Assembly (NCBI GenBank): GCA_905183005.1
Contig: CAJJDO010000070.1
Location: forward strand, 315,828-379,827
Length of the DNA stretch: 64,000 nucleotides
Reading direction: 5' to 3'
From: Paramecium pentaurelia
Lineage: Eukaryota; Ciliophora; Oligohymenophorea; Peniculida; Parameciidae
Position 1 is the first letter of the stretch. Every line of letters begins with the position of its first letter. Positions 49,370-62,548 of this stretch are shown here, in pieces. The notes under the pieces were generated by a model that was given only the letters and a program-made list of their open reading frames with translations, searched no databases and was not told the origin of the DNA. The position numbers and the translations under genes were made by a program.

Positions 49370-50057
49370 ATGATGAAAACAACACAAACACCACTCAATA
49401 AAGAAGAATAAAGGCGTTTAAATTAAATAGTTCAATAATTATTAGATTCAAATGATAGTGTGGAATTCAGACAACCTGTGGATTACAAAGCATTAAATTT
49501 ACATGATTATATTACTATTGTTAAAAAACCTATGGATCTTGGCACTGTCTAAAGGAAATTAAATAGCAATATATATAAAACAGTAGAGGAATGTTTGGAT
49601 GATATCTAATTGATTTGGGATAATTGCAAATTGTATAATGGTTCATAAAGTGTATATATTATTACAAATAATAAAGTGGATTACTAAGTTAGCAGAAAAA
49701 TTAGAGAGATTATTTAAGAAAAATGTTAGAAACTATTTACCACTTGTTAATCTACCATAATTAGTGCCTAAATAAAAAGATGCAGGAGCAGATGTATTCT
49801 AAGAAGAACCTTAAGATTAAGTGAGTTACAATGACAAAGTTGAATTTTCTAATAATCTAAAATAATTGGCTCCTGAATAAATTGGACTTATTGTACATAT
49901 GATTTAAAATACATCTCCTAATGCATTCATTGAGATAGAAGGAGAGAAATATTAAATCATTGTAGATTACATAGAATATGAAGCATTTATTAAATGTTAA
50001 AAGTAAATACAAACTTGGATTGCAGGAGATACAATCAATAAGAAAGTGAAAATTTGA
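49370..50057 (+). CDS. Short BET-like bromodomain protein
   Basis: About 220 residues with one 25-nt intron. Bromodomain from about residue 10 to 110: FRQPVDYKALNLHDYITIV, KKPMDLGTVQRKL, and the acetyl-lysine-binding Asn in CKLYNGS. The C-terminal 70 residues (LKQLAPEQIGLIVHMIQN with IEIEGEKYQIIVDYI) resemble an ET (NET) domain. BET proteins normally carry two bromodomains and are much longer, so this is a minimal one-bromodomain form. Role: reading acetylated histones. It lies 77 bp after the phosphatase gene. Confidence 0.85.
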
Positions 50058-50115
50058 CATATATTATATATATATAATTAAATATTTAAAATGAAATACA
50101 TAACAACATATATAA

Positions 50116-51751
50116 TCATTTCCAAATTACTAAATTGCCACGAGTATCTGCAGAATACATTTGTCCAGATACTGGATGAAATGATACACATAGAACAACT
50201 CCTTCATGTTGACCCTTTGTTAATTACTTATGAAATCTACCATTAATATTCCAAGAAATCAGACTGCTATCAGCTATATAATATAAAATAAATAATAATA
50301 CAATTTCCAGCAATAATATACTTCTCATCTGGTCCAAATGAAATCATATTATGATCATGACTATTCATATATTTATCATGTTCATAAGTCTTCAATAATT
50401 TATTCATTCTCAAATCATAAGACTTAATATAGTATCCTTCCTTTGAACAACATAACAATGTATGATTATCTTATGAAATACATAAAGATGTAACTGAATC
50501 ATCAAAAAAGGATTTCTCTTAAAAAATAGGTTTTGGATCACTTTTTAATGAATATCCTCTAATTGATCCATCTCTATGTCCTGAAATAATAACAGGTACA
50601 TTATGTTCACTAATTATTGATAATACTTAACTCCCAGTTGATAAAGTTCTAGTACAAAATGCATTATTAATATTCCATAACTTTATTTATCTATCTTTAG
50701 ATCCAGAAACACAAGAATCTTTATCTCCACCTAAAAATGTTGAACAAGTAACTTAATCAACGTGTCCAATTCCTCTCATTTTCTACTTCCATTATTACAT
50801 ATAAAATAATTAACAAGAATTATCTGTTGAAGATACTAGAATACAATCTTAAGACGGTGAAAATTCAATACTAGTAAAAACTTCATCAGAAGATGTCTAA
50901 TATTATGAAACCTAAGTTAAATTAAATGGATCATATAATCTAATTGTTCTATCTCCTCCACAAGTAGCAACCAAAGTACCATTTAAATTTTATGCAATAG
51001 CATAAATTTCTACATTATGAAACTTATTTAACCTTCTTACAACCATTTAAGGTATATCATCTAAGAATGCATTCTTTGCTAATTATTATTCTGTTGCCAA
51101 AGGAGCTAAAGTTTAAAATTTACCTTAAGTCTAAATATCTTTATATTATTTATTAAATCTATCTTAATCCTATTCTAATACTCTTTTTTATCTTTATACA
51201 CTTTCATTCAATTCATTTATTTCATTTAATTATTCTAAAATTTTCATCTTTTCTCTCAACATCATTTCTTCTAATTAACTTCTCACAATTGTTAATTATT
51301 CAATTTCTACAATTAATTTATCTCTGCTCTCAACTATTTCTCTTATATCTTTATTCTTTTGTTCTAGAATGTCTTCAAGTTTTTAAATCTTATTTTATGA
51401 TTCTACTTTTTCAACTTCTAAATTCTTTATACATTATTATTATAATTCACTCTATTCTTTCAAATGTCTTAATTATTTAGATGTTTCTTAAACTTCTGTA
51501 TACAAATCTCTATTTTATCTTTCCAACTCTTCATTCCTCATTTATAACTCAATCAACTCTTTTGGTTAAACTCCACACTCTTACATTCCTTCAATTTTTA
51601 AATAAAGCCTATTCTACTCTTAATAAAATTCAATAGCCTTTTCATTCTGTTTATAATAATCTTCCATAAGTCTCTAAGTGATAGGCTTATTAAACAATTA
51701 TGATAATCGCTTAATATCTTCTGTTCTATATTATTCAATTAAATCAATCAT
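50116..51751 (-). CDS. ATG16: ATG16-like autophagy protein (coiled coil + WD40)
   Basis: About 535 residues with one 28-nt intron. An N-terminal helix (IDLIEQYRTEDIKRLSQLF) could form the ATG5-binding segment. It is followed by a 160-residue coiled coil and seven WD40-type blades, including LVATCGGDRTIRLYDPF, FTSIEFSPSQDCILVSSTDN, DSCVSGSKDRQIKLWNI and the final NLVIWK. The helix-coil-propeller order and length match ATG16L. It would scaffold the ATG12-ATG5 conjugate on phagophores. Start at the ATG closest to the ATG5-binding helix. Confidence 0.85.
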
Positions 51752-51835
51752 TATTTTTAAAGATAATATAAAAAATTTATATAATATTTATATTAATTAC
51801 AAAAATAAATATAATATTTCTCATTTTTTAGAATA

Positions 51836-54046
51836 TCATTTTTAATTATATTCTTTTTCTTATTATTCTTATATTTAACCTTATATTTAATTCTTAGCTT
51901 CGATTAATTACTTTTTTTATTCACTAAGATTTAATATATTTTGTTAATTTTCTTCTAATTATTTTAATTCTTTTTCTAGATTTGCAATTTCCACTCTTAA
52001 GTATTCTGCTTATTTATTCACATTATTCTAAGATCTGAGTTTAGTTTTTATTTAATTAATTAATTCTTTATTGGTTTTTATTTCTACTTCCATATCTTAT
52101 AATTATTTTAACTGAATATTAATATCTTGAATTTCTTTTAATTATTCCTCTAATTTTTATGGATTTTATGATAATTTTTTAATTTCTGTGCCAATTTATT
52201 GTATGATTTTCTCATTCTTCTGCATTTCAGACTTCAAAAGATCTAAATATTTTAATTTCACTTTTAATTCCAATATTTCCTCCTTTTATTTATTCATCTC
52301 ATTTTCTAAATTTGCTTATGTTGAGATCTATTAGTTTAAATCTTCAATTGTTATTTGTTACTTTAGTATTTAATTTTGTAAGTATTTAAATGTATTTTCT
52401 TGTTATTCTAATTTGATAATCTTTAAATAATTATTTTCAAATTCCTTCTAAAGAGGCTCGATTTTTTTTGGACTTAAATTTAGATTTTAAAGATAATTTA
52501 ACTCTTCTTCTAAAATTTTTTGTTTTATCATATCTTATTGTTTAATTTTTAATTGATCAACCTATTTTTAGATTTTTTAATAATTTTCTTTTGTATTATC
52601 TACCTTCTAAATATTATTTTTGAGTATTTCTAATTCTTCATTTATTATTTATAATTTCTAATTTAGAACTTGCTCTTCTTAAATTGAAATACATTTTTCC
52701 TCAAATTCTTAAAATCTTTTCTTTATTTCATCTAACTTTTATTAAACAAAAGGAGAAAATTCTTTTTATTTTTTTTATTATTTTTCTAAGTTAATATCAA
52801 TAATATTCATAGGTTATACAAAATTATTATTATTTTCTAATTAGTTTTATATTTTAAATATAGTTTCTTTTAAAGATACTAATAATTTAATTGATTATTC
52901 TTTTTATTATAATAAATCATTTAAATTATTAGGTTAATTTAAGGCTGATATCAGTTAATTAATTTATAGAACCAGAGAAAATTATTGTTATTACACTTAG
53001 ATTTATTAAATTTCTTAATTGAATTATTTGGTTTAAGATTATGGAAATTGATTTTTTAAAGTATTTGGAAATTATTGTTATGCAACAACATTAGGATTAG
53101 GTTATTAAAATTTTGTAATTATCATAGCAGAGGATTTTTTTGTTAATATTTCCATTACTTCCTAAAGAGAAACCCTTAAACTTGGTTATGGATGAAGCAT
53201 TCTTTTCATAGTTTATTTCCATTCATTAGATATAATCAATTTTTCTATTTAATCTTAAATAAAGGATTGATTTTACTAAAGTTTTTTTAAATCATTACTA
53301 TTAGTGCCTAGTTAAATAATAATTTTTTATACTTTAAAATAAAGTTGTTCCATTCAAAATAAAATAAAAAACACAAGCTAATTACCAAACATCAGTTGCT
53401 GTTGTATATTCTGATCTATTTAAGAAAAATTCTGGTGATTAAAAAATGTTATAATATAATTACTCTTCTTTATCATATTTTAAATAATATCTTTCTTTTT
53501 GGGTCAAACCAAAATCAATTAATTTGACTGATAATCCACTCATATAATAATGATCTAATCTAATATCTCTATGAACCAGATCTAATGAGTGCAAGAATGT
53601 TATAGATTATAATAACTAATAATCAATATTAATTTTACCTATAAACAAATTAATTGTTTTTATTAAATTGCCATTGTATTTTGATTATTCTTCAAATATG
53701 TGCTTAAACTAGTATATACTATTTCCATAACTATAACTTTATATTCTTAATAATCAAACCAATCAAATATTCTAATAAAATTTTAAGAATTAACATTTTC
53801 GTTATTCTAATAATCAATTACTTGTTAGTATAATTATTTAACTTCATCTTTTATAAATTTTTGAAAATTTAAAGCAATTTTATTTTAAACTACACCCCAC
53901 TAAACAGCTGTGGCTTAATAAACAGGACCTAATTAACCCTATCCTATACGACCTTCTAATATAAACTATCTCTTAGGATATTATGTTGTAGGTGCATCTA
54001 TTATAGTATTTTCACTTAATTCTTTTAGCTAATTCTATTAATACAT
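51836..54046 (-). CDS. Predicted pseudokinase with long coiled-coil tail
   Basis: About 720 residues with two introns (23 and 25 nt). The kinase fold is N-terminal with a glycine loop GQGQLG near 35-40, but the VAIK lysine is replaced (I-A-L-N near residue 60). The catalytic loop reads HRDIRLDH, losing the conserved Asn. DFG and SPE remain. From about residue 320 the protein is Gln/Asn/Lys-rich coiled coil. N-terminal IDAP...YPKRQF parallels IEAP...FPQRRF of the kinase at 4310-6718, so they are likely paralogues, one active and one not. A scaffold or allosteric role is inferred. Confidence 0.8.
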
Positions 54047-54533
54047 TAATTAATTAATAAATAAAAAAATATGCATAATTTCATACAAATTTTGATGAAA
54101 AAATGTTGACTCTATATTATTATTATTTTTTCCATAATTTTTTTATTGATATTTCAATATAGAAAAATTACATACATTTAAAATTAAATTGATCATATAG
54201 AATATTACATATCTCTATTAAAATATCATTTCTTTAATATTATTTATATAAAATTGTTTTATTGGAAGTATTTCCATTAAAGTTTGTTTTTATATAAAAA
54301 TGTTTTGATTAGAAAGTATTTGTTATTAATCTACTAAAAAATTGAAAGTCAAGATATATTTATATTCTTTTGTTTATCAACTTAAAATATGAAATTCATA
54401 AGCTTTATCAAAATTAATAATATATGGTTATAGAATTGTATTTTACAATATACAGAATTATTAATATAGAAAATAAGTTGAATATAAGGACATAAAAATA
54501 TAGTGAGATTAATGCAATTGATATTTTGTCTAT
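54047..54533. other. Intergenic region
   Basis: 487 bp between divergent genes; no gene seen beyond the small ORF that begins at 54534. Confidence 0.5.
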
Positions 54534-54947
54534 ATGTTTAGAGGGATAGCTGAAAATAAATTGAGATTCTACCAAGACGAATTTCCAAAAAGTAAATAAA
54601 ATCTATTATATTTAAATGATATCCTCTATTCAATATAAGATAAAGATTGTTTGAAATTAGCATCAATTAAGGATCATATTAACAAAATGAGTATTTCAGT
54701 AATAAAATATAGATAATATTAGTATAGACTCTATTTATCGAAATAATTCATTTAAAATACATCTCATAATAATTTTCTCTTAGTGATTTATCAATAATTC
54801 TTTTCCTTTAATATACTAATTATACTTAAAGATAAAAATAAAATAAAATCAATAAATAGATTGTTTATTTAACCAAATAGGATTTTATTATTAAAAAAAT
54901 AAAAATTTATAATCTCAATTATGGTATTATTAAGAATAAAATAATGA
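54534..54947 (+). CDS. Small hypothetical ORF, 137 residues
   Basis: One ATG-to-TGA frame. The first 50 residues are well mixed in composition (NKLRFYQDEFPKSKQN, IKDHINKMSISVIKY). The rest is increasingly Ile/Asn/Lys-rich and could be read from AT-rich noncoding DNA. No domain and no introns. It lies 124 bp before the large coiled-coil gene. I rate it a possible small gene. Confidence 0.35.
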
Positions 54948-55071
54948 TAATATTAATATGAGAAACAGTGTAAATCTAATCCAAAGAGATACTTTATGAG
55001 ATTTTGAATTTTACTATATTTTTATATAATTAGATTGATGTTAACAGAATATTAATTAAAATTTCAAATTT

Positions 55072-58000
55072 ATGATCCCTTATCCTCATATTATTCAACC
55101 AACTATAAAGTCAGCAAATTAGAGTAGTGGATTTAAAGAGGGTGAAGAGAAATTTCAACATTCAACACCTAAATACGTGTTAAAAGTTCCAATTCCTTCA
55201 TTACCTACATTACAATAGGCACCTTAATCAGATAACAAAAGTAAATCAGGACATAAGGAGAATAATTTCAGTGCTATGACATTCGATTAGAAGTATTAAT
55301 TGACAATTCAAAAAGAAAATGGAATCCAGATAGCCAAGGTTCAGATAATAAGTGTGTATTATCTTAATCAGCCAAGAAAGTCAACACTGAAAATGATGAT
55401 GGCTCAAGTATTGTTGAAAAGTCTTTTACAGAAGCAGCCTAAAAGATATTGAAGATAAAAAATCTTGAATTAGAAAATAAGGTTTCATTACTTATAATTG
55501 AAAATGAGCGTCTAACAACATTTCTTAATGATTAATTTCAAGAAAATGAAAAATTAACAAATGATTTACAAAACTATTAAGTTAGTCTCTAAGATTTATC
55601 TAAAAACTATGAAGATAAATTAAATATAGTCTTGTTGGAAAATGAGAAGATTGTAGCAATTAATTAAACTTTAACTATGAAAAATGAATAGATGCAAAAT
55701 CAAATAAAAAGATTGTTGAGTGAGAAAGATGAAGAAATCAATAACAATAGAAAAGAATGGGCAGGGAAATACTAATAATAAATAAATTAAATTGATGAGA
55801 TGAGAAAAAGTGAAATAAATTAAATAGATAATCGAATAGATAAATTACAATTTGAAAAATCAGAATTGCAAATATTAATTTAAGAATAACAATAAAAATT
55901 GATGGAATTCTAGATTGAACTCAAAGTTAGAGATCATACTTTAATTGATTATGAAAATGTTAAAGCAGATTTAGCATCTAAAATTCATAAAATAGAAATG
56001 ATGAGTTAAACTATATTAGCTTAAGAAAAGAGAATAAATGATTTAGAAGCTAGATTAGATATCATGGTAGCTGATAATAAATAATTGCATGATGTTAATG
56101 AATAATTAAATTAAACTTAAAGAATACTATAAGGAACTTTGGAAGATAGATAGATTGAATTTGATAGAGAATCTCATAAATAAAAAGATTTCTATGAATT
56201 GGAATTAAGGAATTTAAGTAACAAAAATAAATAGTTAATTGAAGAAATCAAACTTAAACATTAAGAATAATTATAAACTTAAAGAATTTAAATAGAAAAT
56301 GAATTGATTAAAGAATTAGAATAATATAAAATGGAATTAGAAACTAAACAAAATGAATTAAATAATAATTTATTAATTTGGTAAGAAAAAGAAAAGAATA
56401 TAACATAAGAGAATAAGAAGGAATTAGAAATAAAAGATTAGATGATATCTATATTAAAATTCTCTAATTAAAGTTTACAAGAATAAATGAATTAATTATA
56501 AACATTAATTAATAAGTAAAATATTTATATTTATTAGAATGCAAGAAGACTTTGATAGTCAATTTAGTTAGAAAGAGACAGAGTGTGTTAAAATGGCCAA
56601 AAATATTCATCTTAAGGATTAGGCATAGAAATAAATGAGTTTAAGATTAGATGAAATTTGTAAATAAGTAAAGATATTGGAGGAATAAAGAGATGATTTG
56701 AGTTAAGAGATGAAAAATAAGAATGATAAGGTTAGAGATCTTGAAATGAAATTAGATATTGTTGTCAAAGATAATGATACATTAGAATATTAATTGAAGA
56801 ATACTTAAACATAAGTAAAAATTGTAAAATTATTTAGTTATAATTATTGGAATAAAGATATATAAATTTAGAGTAGACAAGTGAATAGAAAATAGAAGAT
56901 ATTAAATTATCATATTCATTAGAAGTTTAAGCATAAATTGAATAATGTATTACTTAATATTAATAAACAATTAAATATGAATAAGATCATTCTGAATAAA
57001 TAATGAAAAATTTAAAGAAATAATAAGAAAAAGCAAAACATTTTGAATTGTTAAGTGAATAATAATTAAATGATATTGAAAAATTGAATAAAAGAATAGA
57101 AGAATTAATAGATGTATGTGAATAAAATGGATCTAAAATGATGATATTAGAGAATCTACTTAAAGAAAGAGATAATGATTATGATGTCTTAAATCAGAAA
57201 TTGTAATCTATAACTGAAAATTATGAATTGTATTTAATAAAATAATTCTTAGGTAAATAGATGTTTTGAAGAAATAGATGTATGATATGGGTATTTAAAA
57301 TGAAGATTTAGCTTAAAATTTGAATTAAATTTAGGAAACATTTATAAGTATAAGTAATTATTTACTTTTAGAGTAAGATGAATAGAAAAAGAAAACTATG
57401 AATGATTTAGCAGAGGTTACTAAATAAAAGATTGATTAAGATTAATTAATAAAGAAGATGAGAATTCAAATTTAAGGATTAGATGAAGAAAATAGAAAAA
57501 ATTCTGAAGATTCCAACAAATTCAAAAATTAGGTCTATTAGTTATAATAAGAAATTGAGGAGATTACTAGAAGTATGCAATTAAATTTTGCAGACAAAGA
57601 GTAGGAATTATAAAATAAATATGAGAATACTATTATGGATTTAACATAATAATTAAATAACTTAACTATTAGATTCAATGATTTAGTAAGAAAAGAGAAA
57701 GATAATAGATTCAGATTAAAATTATTGAAAAGTAATCCTTAAATGAAATTACCATCAGAATTAGAGGATGAAAATTGTTATGAAACTATGAAAAAGAAAA
57801 TGGAAGATCAATCATAATATCTTTAAAGATTAATCTTAGAAAATGATGAATTAAAATAATAACAATATTCTCATATTAGTAAAGGCTCATTAAATGAGTA
57901 ACAAAAGTAGAAATCTTAGAGATAAAGCATGAATATCATTAAAGATTATACTACTTAAGATACTGATCGTACTATTCGACAAAATGAATATCAGAAGAGC

Positions 58001-58204
58001 ATGAATCCTTTCAAATAGCAGCCAGTAAAAGTGTTGCCAGTTATTATATTTATTATTATTAAGGTTATGAATAATTCTCAGAATATTCTTGAATAGAAAT
58101 ATGCAAGTAATAGGCCAATCGACAGAGACGTCTACTTGGGTTAAACATAAAATACAAGGACAGAACCTCATTTATATAGAAAATAATCATTATAACGATT
58201 TTGA
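55072..58204 (+). CDS. Large coiled-coil protein
   Basis: About 1,000-1,013 residues. Four introns (23, 22, 23, 23 nt) are required for the frame, and one or two more in-frame 24-nt introns are possible. A 130-residue Ser/Pro/Gln-rich head is followed by about 850 residues of heptad coiled coil dominated by Glu, Lys, Leu, Ile and Gln. The tail is basic and Ser/Asn-rich. No head domain or motif suggests a motor or kinase. It is probably structural, such as a basal-body or cortical filament component, but that is inference. Confidence 0.8.
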
Positions 58205-58286
58205 ATAAGAATATTATAAATATTGTTAAGATCCTCTATTTATTTTTCTTTATAGTAAATATGGGTATGTTATTAGTAAATCATAG

Positions 58287-58700
58287 TCATTCAATTCTTT
58301 CATTTATTCGAAATCGCACTTTTTTATGACCTTCATATAATTTAAAAGTGTATTCGGAAGCTAATTCACAAGAGCTTTTTGTAGGCGATAGACTCTTGGT
58401 TGATTGTTCAATCAAAGCACAAGTTCTTCTACTTAAGGGTTGTTCATTTTATAGGATATTCAGAGATTGAACTACTTAAATTGGTTATAATGAGGAAGTG
58501 TGATTTGTTGATTTATTACCCTCATTAGATGTGTTTGATTCTGAAATTAGTTGAAATGGAACTAATTTGAGGGTCTTTAAATTTCTGCTCTAATTTATTT
58601 AGCTTTTAGTTTTTGGAGAAAAAGTAACAAGTTCTCTGTACTTATTATGAAGATTTTGAAAGTCATCCTCATCTTGTATCACATTTAAGTTTGAATCCAT
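58287..58700 (-). CDS. Small Ser/Thr-rich protein
   Basis: About 137 residues, no introns. It is rich in Ser, Thr, Asn and Glu and probably disordered: acidic start (IQDEDDFQNLHNKYREL), a segment SRRTCALIEQSTKSLSPTKSS with S/T-P sites, and a basic end. Codon choice is balanced relative to the AT-rich flanks. It is convergent with the large coiled-coil gene (82 bp) and divergent from Sac1 (210 bp between ATGs). Function unknown. Confidence 0.6.
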
Positions 58701-58910
58701 TGATCAGTAACAATCTTTTATATCTGTGCAATTAATCTTAAATTATTTATAATCAAATGATATTTCAACGAATATAAATCTCGTATTAATAATTTTAGTC
58801 AAATTCATTGAATTATAATTTTGATTCTCTATTATTTGTTTATAAACAAATGGAGATATTTCAAATAATGATGATTGAATAAAATATTTTTAATTAAATA
58901 ATTAATACAA

Positions 58911-60854
58911 ATGGTGGATGCTAAACAATTGATACCCATGAAACGATTTTTGGAGAGTTATTAAGATAGAATCAAATTATTTTCAACTGATTAACCAGAG
59001 CAGATTCATATGTAAATATATAATCAGATTTCAAGTTATCATAATATTGGTCGTGTTACTAAAATAGAAACAAAATCCATATAAGAATAGAAATCCAATA
59101 CATCTGTTGGATTCTTTGCCGTTTATGGAATAATGTAACTAAAGAATTGGTCATATTTATTATTGGTTACAGAAGCTAACATGGTTGGATAAATATTGCA
59201 AAGAACAATATTGTAAGTAGAATAGATAAGTTTTTTACCTTTAGTTCCAAATGGAAGATTGAATGAGTATTTCTATTTATTTAAGTTATAGCATCCATGC
59301 AAATGATTAGACATATTGTAAAATGTTAAAAGAAGTTTTTTCCACAAGAACATTATATTTTAGTTATGAATATGATTTGTCTAATCCATTTGATAAAATA
59401 ATGGGCAATAACTCTCAATTTAGTACCTAATAAAAGACCAGTGGAGGAATCCACTATTATAAGATTCCAAACAATCGTTTTGTATATAATTGGGAACACA
59501 TCAAATTTTTAAATCAATTTTAGAGTACAAATCTAACAGCCTTATAATATTGGTAAACAATAATCATAAGTGGATGTGTTATGATAAGGTATTGTAAACT
59601 TAATCAACAGTCTGATTGTTCTCTAATTTTGGTGAGTAGAAGAGAGACTCTTAGATCAGGAAGAAGATTTGTTTAAAGAGGATGTGATTAAGATGGGAAT
59701 TGCACTAATTTTGCAGAAACTGAATAAATATTAATACTAAATAGATAAGAATCTAAAGATATATATTCATTTGTTTAAACTAGAGGATCTATGCCATTTA
59801 ATTGGTAATAATAACCAACATTGAAATGGGCACCTAAAGCAACAATTATTGGTGATAGATCATATAATTCTGAATTATGTAAAAAACATTTTGAAAAATG
59901 TGCAGAATCATATTAACAATTATAAATAATTCTAAATTTAATTGATAAAAAAGGTACTTAAAAAATGTTAGGAGAATATTTTACAAATATGATAAGTAGT
60001 GTTAAAACAGTAAAAACTAAATATGTTTGGTTTGATTTCCATCATGAATGTAGAAATATGAAATATGAAAATCTTTCTAAATTATTAAATGAAATTAAAG
60101 ATGATCTTAAAAAATCAGGATATTTTCATGCTGAAATAGACAAAAATAATTAAAATATTTTATCTAATATATATTAATAATAATCAGGAGTTGTAAGAAC
60201 AAATTGTATGGATTGTTTAGATAGAACTAATGTTGTTTAATCAGTTGTTAGTAGAAATTTCTTATTACATATTTTAAATTAAGCAAATATTATTCATACA
60301 TTAACAGGTGAAGCCTTATAAGTATTACCTAATGATCTTGAATAAATATTTAGAGATCAATGGACTAAAAATGCAGATATAATGAGTGTTTTATATTCAG
60401 GAACTGGAGCATTAAAAACTGATTTTACTAGAACTGGCAAAAGAACCTTTTGGGGTTCATTATAAGATGGTAAAAATTCATTACATAGATATTACATTAA
60501 TAATTTTGTTGATGCTCATAATTAAGTAAAATAATATTTATAAATATTAGAATTGTATTGATTTAGCATTAGGAAAATTGGATGCAGATAACATGAATTA
60601 TAAGAAACCAAAATTTAATGGTGTCTTATAAATTGCTATTTTTGTAATAATTTATTATTAATTAATAGATCATTATTTTGATGTATATCATGACAAGTTT
60701 CTTACCTGGATTAATTCTAGATGAATAATCTACATATCATAATTCTTGTTTAATGAAATTATTTATTTTTGGAATAAGTATGTTCATTACAAGTAAGATT
60801 TTACTGAAAATCCATTATTTGTTTATATCCAAACCAATAAGAGATCAAAATTGA
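58911..60854 (+). CDS. SAC1: Sac1-type phosphoinositide phosphatase
   Basis: About 622 residues with three 25-nt introns. The Sac catalytic signature is CMDCLDRTN (CX5R) in the context VRTNCMDCLDRTNVVQSV near residue 400. Upstream are the N-terminal SacN strands (GFFAVYGIMQLKNWSYLLLVTEA) and the GRRFVQRGCD-type region. Downstream is FRDQWTKNADIMSVLYSGTGALKTDF, conserved in Sac1. The C-terminus has two hydrophobic segments (residues about 550-620), fitting ER/Golgi anchoring. It dephosphorylates PI4P and other phosphoinositides. The third intron, within the first hydrophobic segment, is needed to reach the second one. Confidence 0.92.
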
Positions 60855-60888
60855 TTATCTAATATATAAGCATATATCAATAAAATAA

Positions 60889-62284
60889 TCATGCTTTGCA
60901 AGGCATATCTAATCTCTAATAATAGGCATTCAAAGATCCAACATAAGTGAATAAAATAGCAATTACTACACTAATATGCCAAATTTAATGACTTTAACCA
61001 CAATTGTCAAATTTTCCTGGAATTTATTTTTCAGGAAATCTAATATTATAGATATACAATCCAGATCTAAATATAAATGAATATAATACAAATATGATAT
61101 AGCCATAGCAGCATAATAAGGTAATTATGATTAAAAACTATATCCTTCTAAACAGCTATCACCTATTGCAAAATGAATAAGTGGAATAGCACTAGTAAAT
61201 CCAAGTCCTGCAAATAATTTATTTTTTAAGGATCTCCATTCTGCAGTATAGAAAAAATCAAATAGACAAAAACTAAAGAGAATGATTGCAAAAAAGCCTT
61301 ATAAACTGGCATATATGATTGCATATTTTAGATTGCATTAAAATCCATAAAATAATGGAGCAAATGTTGAACCTGAAACAAGAAAACATATACCAGCATA
61401 ATCTAATCTAATGAGTATTTTATTGACATTTTCTGAAAGACAATAAAAAAGATGATAAGTAGTACTACAACCTAAACATATAATGGCAGAAACTAAAAAT
61501 GCAATCAATGGCCATCTAGATATCATTTTATGTAATTTCTCTTCATCAATTGTTTATCTTCCTGTAAGATGTTAAAATTCTAAATATAAATCGATCCAAT
61601 CAAAATCTTTGGATTCAACAATTTCAGTGGCTTTCTATTTATAATCTTAAATGATTTCTGAAATATTATAATTCCATTTCAAAGTTTCCCAATCAAAGGC
61701 TTCAGCAATATTTTTTTGGATTTTTGAAAATTCATAATCATATTGATGTGCCACTTCATTGAAAAACTTATTAACATTATCAATCTTTTCATGTAATTGT
61801 TATTACATCAATTAAACATCATCTTAAAGATTGTGTAGTCCATTTTCTAATTATTCTTAGATCTATAATTCTAGTGTGAAAGCATGTTCATAAATGTTGT
61901 GTAATGATTCTACATAAATGGTAGTTTCATGTACCATTAAATGACTATATTGCTCTATGACGAAACAGTTCATCATAATTTAACCATAGGTAAAATATTA
62001 GTGAGACAATTATGATAGCACCTATTAGATGTGTCCAAATATTGACCAATTCATTATGCCACATGAATAAACTCTTAACAACGTCCTTTTTGTTTTTGAA
62101 GTTAATTCTGTAACCATGTTTAATATATTGATCTTTTACGTAACCAGGAGCTTTACAAATAGGACCACTATTTTTAAAGTTAAAATTCATACATAATTCT
62201 TTCATGGATGATATTCTCTTTAGTATCCTTTGTTTCTTGTTTGTTTTCTGCAGGAACTCTTTGTGTTATATTGCTATGACTCAT
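60889..62284 (-). CDS. PAQR-family (adiponectin-receptor/hemolysin III-like) membrane protein
   Basis: About 442 residues with three introns (22, 22, 23 nt; acceptors CAAG, TAG and TAG). HGYRINFKN...SLFMWHNELVNIWTHLIG is the PAQR entry motif, followed by TM1. A soluble insert of roughly 140 residues, helical and rich in Glu, Asn and Leu, precedes TM2 (WPLIAFLVSAIICLGCSTTYH), and the remaining helices follow. The terminal FDNCGQSHQIWHI bears the metal-ligand His pair. PAQR receptors have ceramidase-like zinc sites; the three zinc His are in H-T-Y-H / SHQIWH contexts. The insert is unusual (see findings). It converges on SAC1 with only 34 bp between stops. Confidence 0.88.
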
Positions 62285-62548
62285 TATAATTTATTAGATG
62301 TTATTTTATAAACTATCGTCATTGATAAATTAATGAGAATATTTGAGAAATTCTTATATATAATTTAGAATTGCTCAATATTCATTATTTGAAAAGCCAG
62401 CTTAATTAATATCTTTCATTATAAAAAAAATGATGTTTTTAATATGTATTTTATATTAAAAAAATGTACAAATTGTGGGAGAACTATGACGTAATCGTAA
62501 ATAATATTTAATCAAAACTATTTAAGTAAATGAATTATTAATATACAT

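Noticed and set aside
53400..54046. Frameshift in the pseudokinase gene as a sign of pseudogene
   Set aside because: Two short introns (23 and 25 nt) give a full-length frame of 720 codons. The lost catalytic residues are substitutions, not breaks, so it is a pseudokinase rather than a dead gene.
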